Of a DNA stretch of 64,000 nucleotides, positions 1 to 6,491 are shown piece by piece (position 1 is the stretch's first letter; each line of letters opens with the position of its first letter). A program made the position numbers and the translations under genes. The notes under the pieces were generated by a model. That model did not search any database, was not told the origin of the DNA, and was given only the letters and a program-made list of their open reading frames with translations. Source of the DNA: Methanohalophilus sp. RSK (lineage in GTDB: Archaea > Halobacteriota > Methanosarcinia > Methanosarcinales > Methanosarcinaceae); contig NZ_RDSK01000001.1 of assembly GCF_003722075.1 (NCBI RefSeq), positions 1 through 64,000 of the forward strand, in the 5' to 3' direction.

Positions 1-671
1 ACCGAACTGCCATTGCGTGAGTCAGACAGAATTGTTATCTCCTGTCTCCATTGATATGAAGGTGATTATGTTTCCACACACGTATTGTGCGGGAACTCAT
101 GAATATCGCTTTTGATATATATACCTTTTGAAAGCAGGATTATTTAGGCATATTAATACCGTTGGATCAATATATTTTTATTAATATGTACAAAATATCA
201 ATAGAATATTTTAAAGTACCAGAGCAAACCCTTATATTATGCGACTTAAGTTTGATAGAGTTGTACAAACCCTATTTTTGAGTACTAATATCAATATGTC
301 AAATTTAATTAGCCTATTTTTGTTTATTTGTTAAAACTATTAAATGTGTAGCAAGCCGGGCTGAAGTGAAAATATCTATTAAAATTTACGAGATTTCTGA
401 TTAACTCCTTCTTACCTAAACTAAACAATAAATTGGTGGAGAAAGAATTTCAGGAATCCAGAATTCTGGAAACAGAGAGAGACGTATAGCACAGGAAGAT
501 GTGATTGTAAACCCACATTGAAGTATATAGCACCACCAACGATAATTATTTGCAAAATAATAGGTTATAGTTAGCTTTAAGGTGTGTAACATACCAGATG
601 TGTTTGACATACAAAAAGCATTACACATATAATATTTATAGGGCTCATAACCTTATTAGTGGAGGTATAAC
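1..671. other. AT-rich non-coding stretch
   Basis: I see no convincing gene here. The open frames on either strand are short, lack a ribosome binding site and have odd composition. The first 54 bases are open in one + frame and could be the tail of a gene that begins outside the window, but this is too short to judge. The last 60 bases carry the TATA-rich promoter region and the GGAGGT ribosome binding site of the small gene at 672. Confidence 0.5.
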
Positions 672-809
672 ATGAAGCAGAGTGTATCTTATCCATATAT
701 GAAATGTAAAAATAAGAAGGTATCTGCTCTTACTCCAGAAGAACAAAAACGCTTTGAGCAGAGCATGGAAAGGAATAGAGAACTAATGAGAAGACTTGAA
801 AAATTATAA
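672..809 (+). CDS. Small charged protein of 45 residues, unknown function
   Basis: The ATG at 672 follows a strong GGAGGT ribosome binding site at 661-666 with five bases of spacing, and the frame ends at TAA (807-809). The N-terminal part contains one cysteine and a basic patch. From about residue 20 the chain is rich in Glu, Arg, Lys and Leu (TPEEQKRFEQSMERNREL) and should form one amphipathic helix. I do not recognise a family. The helix could be a dimerisation or nucleic-acid-binding element, but that is inference. It stands alone, 160 bases from a tRNA gene read on the other strand. The ribosome binding site and codon use make it likely to be translated. Confidence 0.6.
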   Translation: MKQSVSYPYMKCKNKKVSALTPEEQKRFEQSMERNRELMRRLEKL

Positions 810-971
810 ATCTCTCATATTCTTTTCGATTCATTTTTCTACCTTTTCAGAGATTTTACAGATAGAACTTCGTTTGGTCCGCTTACTAATTTTGATTTTT
901 ACAGAAACAGTAATCAAATAAAAATACATCCCGGGCAAACCTAAAAACAAGTCTTACTTTTTAAAAAAAAG

Positions 972-1081
972 TGCCCGGAGCGTGACTCGAACACGCGGCC
1001 TCCAGATGTCTCAGGAGACATGGGAGCACCCAATCGTTTACCCTATGAGTCTGGCGCCCCAACCAACTAGGCTATCCGGGC
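972..1081 (-). tRNA. tRNA-Met (CAU), elongator type, with 36-nt intron
   Basis: On the minus strand the gene begins GCCCGGA at 1081 and ends TCCGGGC plus discriminator A at 972; CCA is not encoded. The anticodon stem is CCAGA/TCTGG and the T arm GCGTG/CACGC with a TTCGAGT loop. The loop reads CTCATA before an intron at 1043-1008, so the anticodon is CAU and the intron lies between positions 37 and 38. A bulge-helix-bulge is visible: bulge TAG, four-base helix CTCA/TGAG, bulge ACA. This is the standard site and structure for archaeal introns, and elongator tRNA-Met is a common host. The mature tRNA would be 74 nt. A tRNA-Ile2 with a modified CAU anticodon is the less likely alternative. Confidence 0.93.
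1008..1043 (-). other. Archaeal tRNA intron, bulge-helix-bulge type
   Basis: The 36-nt intron inside the tRNA-Met gene runs from GGGTAAAC to CTGAGAC on the minus strand. Both splice sites sit two bases into three-base bulges separated by a 4-bp helix, the form cut by the archaeal tRNA splicing endonuclease. The exons would then be sealed by RtcB. Confidence 0.85.
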
Positions 1082-1131
1082 CTGGTAGCACATACAGAAG
1101 GTAAAAGTGGTATTAAAAAGTATCGATTATA

Positions 1132-1208
1132 GGCTCTGTGGAAACCCTCTCCTCTAACTTCCACTAATACATTATTATTTTTATAAGAAGAGGGCTCCCA
1201 ATGTGATT
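1132..1208 (+). mobile_element. Insertion-sequence end, orphan copy
   Basis: These 77 bases, beginning GGCTCTGTGGAAACCC, recur at 63791-63866 with about five substitutions and one indel. There they lie just upstream of an open frame that runs off the window. Downstream of the copy at 1132 there is an ATGTATTTT start-like segment at about 1230 that matches the start of the other copy, but the frame soon stops. The simplest reading is a decayed insertion sequence of which only the left end remains. No matching right end was found before the antitoxin gene. I could not name the IS family. Confidence 0.6.
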
Positions 1209-1387
1209 CTGGATAGACAAATCACAAATGGCATGTATTTTTCCAGATTGAAAATCTGGTACCATAAATTTATGTATTATTCCTGAGCAATACAGAGTAA
1301 GATGAAATTTTACCAAAGATTTTGTCTTACATAAATCCAAAGGGAAATGAGAAATATCATTATAAAAAATAAAAAGGAGAATTTGGA

Positions 1388-1672
1388 ATGGAAGCAATAA
1401 TTGGATTCAAAGAAATGACAGTGTCCTCAAAAGGGCAAATTGTCATACCCAAGAATCTGCGAAACAGCACATTCCCGGAAGGCTCACATGCCGCAATTGT
1501 GGCATACGCGGATCATATAGAGATTCGCCCCCTCTCATACGTATTGGAAAAATTAGAATGTGCTTTAACATCCCAGCCGTCGTTTGCCAAAGAGTGGGAT
1601 ACACCAGAGGAAGATCAAGCATGGGATAATCTGCTTGAACATGCCCTGGAAAATGAACAGACCGAATCATGA
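1388..1672 (+). CDS. AbrB/MazE-type antitoxin
   Basis: This 94-residue protein is the DNA-binding antitoxin of a type II toxin-antitoxin pair. Residues 8-45 form the SpoVT/AbrB swapped-hairpin fold, seen as VSSKGQIVIPKNLR followed by a run of short beta strands. The acidic C-terminal half (EEDQAWDNLL) is the kind of tail that wraps and blocks a MazF dimer. The start at 1388 has an AAGGAG ribosome binding site nine bases upstream. The stop lies 12 bases before the toxin gene, so the two are surely cotranscribed. By family analogy the complex represses its own promoter. An insertion-sequence end sits immediately upstream, in keeping with the mobility of such modules. Confidence 0.85.
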   Translation: MEAIIGFKEMTVSSKGQIVIPKNLRNSTFPEGSHAAIVAYADHIEIRPLSYVLEKLECALTSQPSFAKEWDTPEEDQAWDNLLEHALENEQTES

Positions 1673-1684
1673 GGTATTTTACCA

Positions 1685-2023
1685 ATGGCAGGAACGTTCA
1701 GGAAAGGGGATGTGGTGGTTATACCGTTTCCCTATACAGATATGTCGAAGTTAAAAACCCGACCAATATTGGTAGTTGCCTGTCATAGAGGGACCAATGT
1801 GATTGTGTGTCAAATTACAAGTCAAATGATACGCAATGACGAATATGCAATACAAGTGAGCTCAAAAGATTTCGCAAAAGGATCATTACCAGCATCCAGT
1901 CTTGTAAAAACTAACATGATAATGACCCTGGATGTGGATACAATTCTTGCAAAATCAGGTACACTGAGTTCAGAAAAGATGCGACAAGTCGAAGAGAAAT
2001 TAATTGAGGTATTCACTTCCTGA
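1685..2023 (+). CDS. MazF/PemK-type mRNA interferase toxin
   Basis: This is a 112-residue member of the PemK/MazF family of sequence-specific endoribonucleases, which cut mRNA and arrest growth when the antitoxin decays. Family features are the N-terminal GDVVVIPFPYTD, which forms the first strands of the SH3-like barrel, the KTRPILVV strand with the conserved arginine before proline, and the S/T segment QITSQ. The length matches the family. It follows the AbrB-like gene at 1388 after 12 bases and ends in TGA. The substrate sequence cannot be predicted from here. No catalytic residue appears lost, so the toxin is probably active. Confidence 0.87.
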   Translation: MAGTFRKGDVVVIPFPYTDMSKLKTRPILVVACHRGTNVIVCQITSQMIRNDEYAIQVSSKDFAKGSLPASSLVKTNMIMTLDVDTILAKSGTLSSEKMRQVEEKLIEVFTS

Positions 2024-2054
2024 CTACCTGTTATTCTCCATGGTAGCAATCATA

Positions 2055-2094
2055 GCAATAAAAAAAAGAAGATGGGAGAAAAACCCTCCCCATC
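2055..2094 (-). terminator. Terminator of the lipoprotein gene
   Basis: On the minus strand a GATGGGGAG/CTCCCATC stem (2071-2094, one bulged base) overlaps the stop codon of the lipoprotein gene and is followed by a T-rich tract (TTCTTTTTTTTATT). Confidence 0.6.
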
Positions 2095-2647
2095 AGTAAC
2101 CTGTGGCCTGTGCAAAGGTAAACAGCAGGTTGGGATCCGAGGTAGTTCCCCTGACCTGGATTACCATGCTCTCATTGTTCCAGACATAGGCATAACGTGG
2201 CACGTCCTCCCCGCCCTCGGTCACATGCCAGATGATGCGTGTGGCAAAGTGGTCATTGATGGAGTGCTCGGTGAACCTCTCTCCCTGTGCCATTGGATTG
2301 AATTCGTTTTTGTAGTCGTTGACTAGGGTCTGGGCAGCATCCGTGTCAGTGCATTCAATCGCATTGACATGGACTTCCACACTATCCCCGTTTTTGTAGA
2401 TTCCCTGCGTGGCCTGAACTACCGTCTCTTCACTGCCCACACCATCCAGCACACTTCCAGAGTCCAGCTGACGCTCACCTATCATCTCAAACCCTGCCGG
2501 CACTTCGTCAAGTGACACTGCATCTGCAACAGACCCGATCTCAGGATTATCGATTTCTTCACCTGTACCGCCTGTATCGGTACATCCCGACACTGCAAGC
2601 ATTATTATTGTAATGGCCAAAAGCAATGCTACTATTCTCATTTTCAT
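2093..2647 (-). CDS. Secreted lipoprotein, unknown function
   Basis: A 184-residue exported protein of unknown role. The N terminus is a hydrophobic signal ending in the lipobox LAVSGC, with Cys22 as the lipid attachment site. A Gly/Thr/Glu-rich linker then leads to a globular domain of about 150 residues containing several short beta strands and few charged clusters. I chose the ATG at 2647 because it directly precedes the signal peptide and has a GGGATC-like ribosome binding site; an upstream in-frame ATG would add 31 residues that spoil the signal. It lies downstream of the S-layer gene on the same strand, but the terminator at 2745-2784 suggests separate transcription. The protein is probably anchored at the outer face of the membrane. 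Confidence 0.75.
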   Translation of the reverse strand: MKMRIVALLLAITIIMLAVSGCTDTGGTGEEIDNPEIGSVADAVSLDEVPAGFEMIGERQLDSGSVLDGVGSEETVVQATQGIYKNGDSVEVHVNAIECTDTDAAQTLVNDYKNEFNPMAQGERFTEHSINDHFATRIIWHVTEGGEDVPRYAYVWNNESMVIQVRGTTSDPNLLFTFAQATGY

Positions 2648-2744
2648 AAAAGATCCCTTTTCCAAAGCGGATGGATTATAATTTAGATTCAGATATTTAA
2701 AAGTAATCCGCAACGAGCAGATCAAAAAAGAGTAAAACACAAAC

Positions 2745-2784
2745 CAAAAAAAGAAAAAAGAAGTAGAAGGGATTAGTCCCTTCT
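2745..2784 (-). terminator. Intrinsic-type terminator of the S-layer gene
   Basis: On the minus strand the perfect 8-bp stem AGAAGGGA/TCCCTTCT with a four-base loop (2765-2784) is followed by CTTCTTTTTTCTTTTTTTGG. It begins 15 bases after the S-layer stop codon and would end a very abundant transcript. Confidence 0.75.
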
Positions 2785-2799
2785 ATCATTCAAGTCTGC

Positions 2800-4884
2800 T
2801 TAGTTTCTCCTTACGAGGTAGGCAACTGCCAGAAGTCCAGCGATTGCGAAGACTGCTTCAAACCCTGGGGTTCCTGCAGGTTCTTCTTCAGGTTCCTCTT
2901 CAGCAGGTTCCTCTTCGGTTACGTTCTCAGCAGGTTCCTCTTCGGTTACGTTCTCAGCAGGTTCCTCTTCAACAGGTTCCTCTTCGGTCACGTTCTCCTC
3001 AGGTTCCTCGACTGGTTCTTCCTCAACAGGTTCTTCTTCCATTTCGCCTTCGATGGTCTTCTCGACGAATGGGTAGAATCTCAGTGTATCACTATCTGCA
3101 ACCTTGAACATGATTTCATCAGTTACATCATATGTGTCATCTGCATCGAGTGTAATGGACTCGTCGAGACTCATTACGATTGTACCAGTAGAACCATCTT
3201 CATCGACAATCAATTTACCGAATTCATCGTCTACTTCAATTTCCATGGCATCGTCAGAGATCTGCCAGATACCTTCGATTACAGCGAGACTGTCAACCTG
3301 ACCCTGGAATACTTCATCAACGTGGATTACAAGCGTATCGACATCTTCTCCGAGAACTTCCTGTTCAACATACCAGGTTTTCTCTTCTTTATCAGCATTA
3401 GATGTACTGATTACTGCATCATCAATGAATTCACCGTCTTTGGTGAGTTCAAGCCATACTTTGTTACCATCAACGTCAATTTGCTGTGGGGTCACTGCGT
3501 AACCTTCACCAAGTTCAAGAGCTTCACCGGTTCTGATGGTGTAGCTGGTGTCATCGTCCATGAGAAGTTTGGTGAGCATGGATGCATCGCCCTCGACGAT
3601 TGGGACATATTCCTCAGCCCTGAAGCCAATCTTCTCGAAGGTAAGAGGGGTGTTGACAGCATCTTCAACACTGAAGTTGTATTCTGGTGCAATACCACTT
3701 ACGATTGAAGTTGTGTAGTTCAACTCTACTGGATCATCATCCAGTTTTCTGTCAGTATTGTTGTTAAGTCCCCATACATTCAAGGTTTCTGAAGTATCAT
3801 CTTCATCAAGGTCATACCAGAATCCAGAAAATGAATAAGTTGAATCATTTGCAGTCCAGCTAATGGTACCATTAGGTCCTGGTGCTTCAGCAACAGTACC
3901 ACGGATTTCATATGTACCTGGTTCAGTGTATTCCTGCATGAGATAGAATCTCAAATCTGCAGAATCATCTGCTACCTTAAATTTCAAATTTTCCATGAGG
4001 TCATATGTGTCATCTGCATCGAGTGTAATGGACTCGTCGAGACTCATTACGATTGTACCAGTAGAACCACCATCTTCATCGACAATCATTTTACCGAATT
4101 CATCGTCTACTTCAACTTCCATGGCATCGTCAGAGATCTGCCAGATACCTTCGATTACAGCGAGACTGTCAACCTGACCCTGGAATACTTCATCGACATG
4201 GATTACAAGCGTATCAACATCTTCTCCGAGAACTTCCTGTTCAACATACCAGGTTTTCTCTTCTTTATCAGCATTAGATGTACTGATTACTGCATCATCA
4301 ATGAATTCACCGTCTTTGGTGAGCTCGAGCCAGACCTTGTTACCGTCGACATCGATCTGCTGTGGAGTTAATACATAACCTTCACCGAGTTCAAGGGCTT
4401 CACCGGTTCTGATGGTGTAACTTGTATCGTCGTCCATCAGAAGTTTGGAGAGCATGGATGCATCGCCCTCGACGATTGGGACATATTCCTCAGCCATGAA
4501 GCCAATCTTCTCGAAGGTAAGAGGGGTGTTGACAGCATCTTCAACACTGAAGTTGTATTCTGGTGCAATACCAGACTCAATTGCTGCCTCATATATGAGA
4601 GCATCTTCAGCTTCATCGAGTTTTCTGTCACTAGTTGTACCGTTTGCGTATATCGTGATGGTTTCACTGGAAAGACCATCATCGATGTCATACCAGAAGC
4701 CGGCAAAGTTCTGTGCATTAATTTCCCAAGTTCCATTTGAAGAGTTGGATCTCCAATCAGAAAAATTGGCAGCTTCGTCAAATATTGGTCCCCTGATCGC
4801 CACAGAATCTGCAGCGCTTGCTACGCCAGCAAATACTGTTAAGACCATAAGGGCAGCCATTAAAATTGCTGTTAGTCTTTTCAT
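2800..4884 (-). CDS. Major S-layer protein with two S-layer duplication domains
   Basis: This 694-residue protein is probably the cell-surface lattice protein, homologous in layout to Methanosarcina S-layer proteins with tandem DUF1608 domains. Residues 1-24 are a signal peptide with an Ala-X-Ala cleavage site. Two domains follow, about 25-325 and 330-625, nearly identical over their middle parts. The proteins are strongly acidic and carry N-glycosylation sequons such as NSS, NGT and NFS. Residues 627-671 form a Glu/Pro-rich stalk made of EEEP and NVTEEEP units. The C terminus is a PGF motif, one membrane helix and an Arg-Arg tail (672-694), the signal for archaeosortase processing. The ATG at 4884 has a GGAGG ribosome binding site. 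A long leader lies upstream and a strong terminator downstream, both fitting high expression. Confidence 0.92.
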   Translation of the reverse strand: MKRLTAILMAALMVLTVFAGVASAADSVAIRGPIFDEAANFSDWRSNSSNGTWEINAQNFAGFWYDIDDGLSSETITIYANGTTSDRKLDEAEDALIYEAAIESGIAPEYNFSVEDAVNTPLTFEKIGFMAEEYVPIVEGDASMLSKLLMDDDTSYTIRTGEALELGEGYVLTPQQIDVDGNKVWLELTKDGEFIDDAVISTSNADKEEKTWYVEQEVLGEDVDTLVIHVDEVFQGQVDSLAVIEGIWQISDDAMEVEVDDEFGKMIVDEDGGSTGTIVMSLDESITLDADDTYDLMENLKFKVADDSADLRFYLMQEYTEPGTYEIRGTVAEAPGPNGTISWTANDSTYSFSGFWYDLDEDDTSETLNVWGLNNNTDRKLDDDPVELNYTTSIVSGIAPEYNFSVEDAVNTPLTFEKIGFRAEEYVPIVEGDASMLTKLLMDDDTSYTIRTGEALELGEGYAVTPQQIDVDGNKVWLELTKDGEFIDDAVISTSNADKEEKTWYVEQEVLGEDVDTLVIHVDEVFQGQVDSLAVIEGIWQISDDAMEIEVDDEFGKLIVDEDGSTGTIVMSLDESITLDADDTYDVTDEIMFKVADSDTLRFYPFVEKTIEGEMEEEPVEEEPVEEPEENVTEEEPVEEEPAENVTEEEPAENVTEEEPAEEEPEEEPAGTPGFEAVFAIAGLLAVAYLVRRN
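3128..3697 (-). repeat. S-layer internal repeat, copy near the C terminus
   Basis: This 570-bp stretch encodes the core of the second S-layer domain. It matches 4001-4573 almost base for base over long runs, differing by scattered changes and one missing codon in a Gly-Gly-Ser/Gly-Ser loop. The level of identity, including third codon positions, points to recent duplication or ongoing gene conversion. Confidence 0.85.
4001..4573 (-). repeat. S-layer internal repeat, copy near the N terminus
   Basis: This is the partner of the repeat at 3128-3697, in the same orientation and encoding the core of the first S-layer domain. It is 573 bp, one codon longer than its partner. Confidence 0.85.
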
Positions 4885-5501
4885 TATTTTCCTCCGTTAG
4901 TTAATTTGTAGATATATGGTCAAGGTAAAGAGTGATTGATAAACAATAAAACGTACACATGTACGTCAAATCAACCTTTCATCGGTGAACATTACGCTCA
5001 TTGACGAAAGGGAACTCATCACCCTCTTGATCCCGTCATATTGGTTTGCAACCCTCTAATAAGAAAATTGCTTATTAAATCTTTTGTGGTCTCGAGGGTC
5101 AAAAAACGCCTTTTTTACTGGTAAATATCGATGTATTTCACGTCATATGCCGAACAATTTTTGTTCGATTTAATAAAGGGGCCGTTGAAAATACAACTGA
5201 TACTTGACATATTGTCGACTTCAGACTTTGTGGGTTGCATTTTGGGCGGATATTGCCCTGACAGGACCGCACAAAATGGTTGGTTTATTCGACAAAATGT
5301 ATAGGTGATTTCCAGTATATCGCAGTTTGTAACGATAGTTTCTAACTATACGGCACCTATATATAAATAAAACCACATTAATACTATTTGATATATGGAG
5401 CATTAATTTCACAATGCCCCAAAATCCAACAGGATGAATAAATAACTATACTTAAACTTATGAGGGGTACTACCCGGCTTACATGAGGAAGGCGATGCTA
5501 A
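4885..5501. promoter_or_regulatory. Long divergent intergenic region with S-layer leader
   Basis: This 617-bp AT-rich gap separates the divergent S-layer and KaiC-like genes and holds no credible gene. On the S-layer side I see an inverted repeat ACGTAC/GTACGT with a 4-base loop (4951-4966) and a nested structure with outer arms ACCCTC/GAGGGT (5051-5056, 5094-5099) and inner arms AATAAG/CTTATT (5058-5063, 5071-5076). TATA-like runs occur near 5355-5370 and 5390. An untranslated leader of several hundred bases would match what is known for Methanosarcina S-layer transcripts. The exact start sites are not visible. Confidence 0.5.
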
Positions 5502-6275
5502 ATGTTTACAGGCGCAGAGAAGATTTCCACTGAAGACGAAGGGAACAGGGTCAAGACCGGGATTCCCGGGTTTGATGAATTGTGCGGAGGAGGCCTTGTA
5601 CGTGACAGGAGTTATCTGGTATCCGGTACTTCCGGTGCCGGGAAAACCATTTTCTCAACCCAGTATATCTATAACGGGATCACCCGGTACGGGGAAAACG
5701 GGATTATCGTGGCCACTGAAGAGCGGCCCGAACAGATCCGTGAGAACATGATGCGTTTTGGCTGGGACCTGCAGGCCCTGGAAGAAGAGAATAAACTCGC
5801 AATAATCGATGCCTGTTCGACAAAGATCGGAATCCCTTCCCAGGAAAAATATGTGGACGTGCGTCCCTTCGACATTCGCTCAATGATGGACCAGATCATC
5901 GCCACCCAGGAAGAGATCGATGCCAAAAGGGCCCTGATAGATTCCACCACATCCATCAGCTTCTACCTGCATGAAGCCGCCCGGATACGCGTGGAATTGC
6001 TCAAACTCAGCACCACCCTGGAAATAATCGGTCTGACATCCCTGATGACCTGTGAGGTAATCGACGAGAACCAGCCCTCCCGGTTCGGTGTGGAAAACTT
6101 CGTCACCGATGGTACATTCTCCCTCTACTATGACATGCATGACAACGTCCGCAGCCGCAGTGTCGAGATCTACAAGATGCGGGGCTCGGATCACAGTAAA
6201 AAAGTCCACCCCTATGATGTGACAAAAGAAGGCTTCGTGATCCATCCCCACGAAGAAGTATACACACACTTCTAA
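5502..6275 (+). CDS. KaiC-like RecA-superfamily ATPase
   Basis: A 257-residue single-domain ATPase of the KaiC/GvpD/RadA-like group. The Walker A motif GTSGAGKT lies at residues 43-50, after the family lead-in TGIPGFDELCGGGL. A basic ATEERPEQIRENM segment follows the next strand, and RALIDSTTS occupies the Walker B region. The C-terminal strand EIYKMRGSDHSKK resembles the KMRG motif of KaiC proteins. Archaeal single-KaiC proteins are linked to signalling and surface or motility regulation, but no substrate can be assigned here. The ATG at 5502 has GAGGAAGG upstream. The gene is divergent from the S-layer gene and converges on a small zinc-ribbon gene that ends 12 bases away. Confidence 0.88.
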   Translation: MFTGAEKISTEDEGNRVKTGIPGFDELCGGGLVRDRSYLVSGTSGAGKTIFSTQYIYNGITRYGENGIIVATEERPEQIRENMMRFGWDLQALEEENKLAIIDACSTKIGIPSQEKYVDVRPFDIRSMMDQIIATQEEIDAKRALIDSTTSISFYLHEAARIRVELLKLSTTLEIIGLTSLMTCEVIDENQPSRFGVENFVTDGTFSLYYDMHDNVRSRSVEIYKMRGSDHSKKVHPYDVTKEGFVIHPHEEVYTHF

Positions 6276-6276
6276 G

Positions 6277-6300
6277 ATCCTGACCCTTAAAGGTCGGGAT
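6277..6300. terminator. Hairpin between convergent genes
   Basis: A 9-bp stem ATCCTGACC/GGTCGGGAT (one G-T pair) with a six-base loop sits between the stop of the KaiC-like gene and the end of the zinc-ribbon gene. It may end transcription in both directions. There is no long T run, so it could equally be an mRNA 3' end stabiliser. Confidence 0.45.
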
Positions 6301-6430
6301 ACATTTCCTCATTTCCACATTCAATACACTTGTATACTACCAGGTTGCGTCCAAACTGATCGTGGCGCTTAAGGGTTGGATATCTCCACCTGTTCATTTT
6401 ACCTTCACATAAGGGACATCTGTAATTCAT
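6287..6430 (-). CDS. 47-residue zinc-ribbon protein
   Basis: A very short gene on the minus strand, starting at ATG 6430 with GGAGACGGTGA upstream and ending at TAA 6287-6289. The protein has two CxxC knuckles, CPLC at residues 5-8 and CIEC at 35-38, separated by a basic segment (KMNRWRYPTLKRHDQFG). This is a rubredoxin/zinc-ribbon arrangement able to hold one zinc ion. Such mini zinc ribbons are common in methanogens and often bind nucleic acid or partner proteins, but the function of this one is unknown. It lies upstream of the P2-type ATPase end on the same strand direction without being its operon partner, and it converges with the KaiC-like gene. Confidence 0.75.
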   Translation of the reverse strand: MNYRCPLCEGKMNRWRYPTLKRHDQFGRNLVVYKCIECGNEEMYPDL

Positions 6431-6491
6431 GATTGTTCACCGTCTCCATAAATATATTTATTTTATATTGTATAAACATATCTAAACCTTT

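Noticed and set aside
416-628. Possible 70-residue gene on the minus strand
   Set aside because: No ribosome binding site, odd composition rich in Cys, Trp and Tyr, and no partner genes.
972-1081. tRNA-Ile2 with a modified CAU anticodon
   Set aside because: The intron at 37/38 and the overall sequence fit elongator tRNA-Met better, although the two cannot be fully separated by eye.
3128-4573. Repeats considered as a CRISPR-like or satellite array
   Set aside because: There are only two long copies, in frame inside the S-layer gene, and they encode protein domains. No CRISPR array was seen anywhere in the window.
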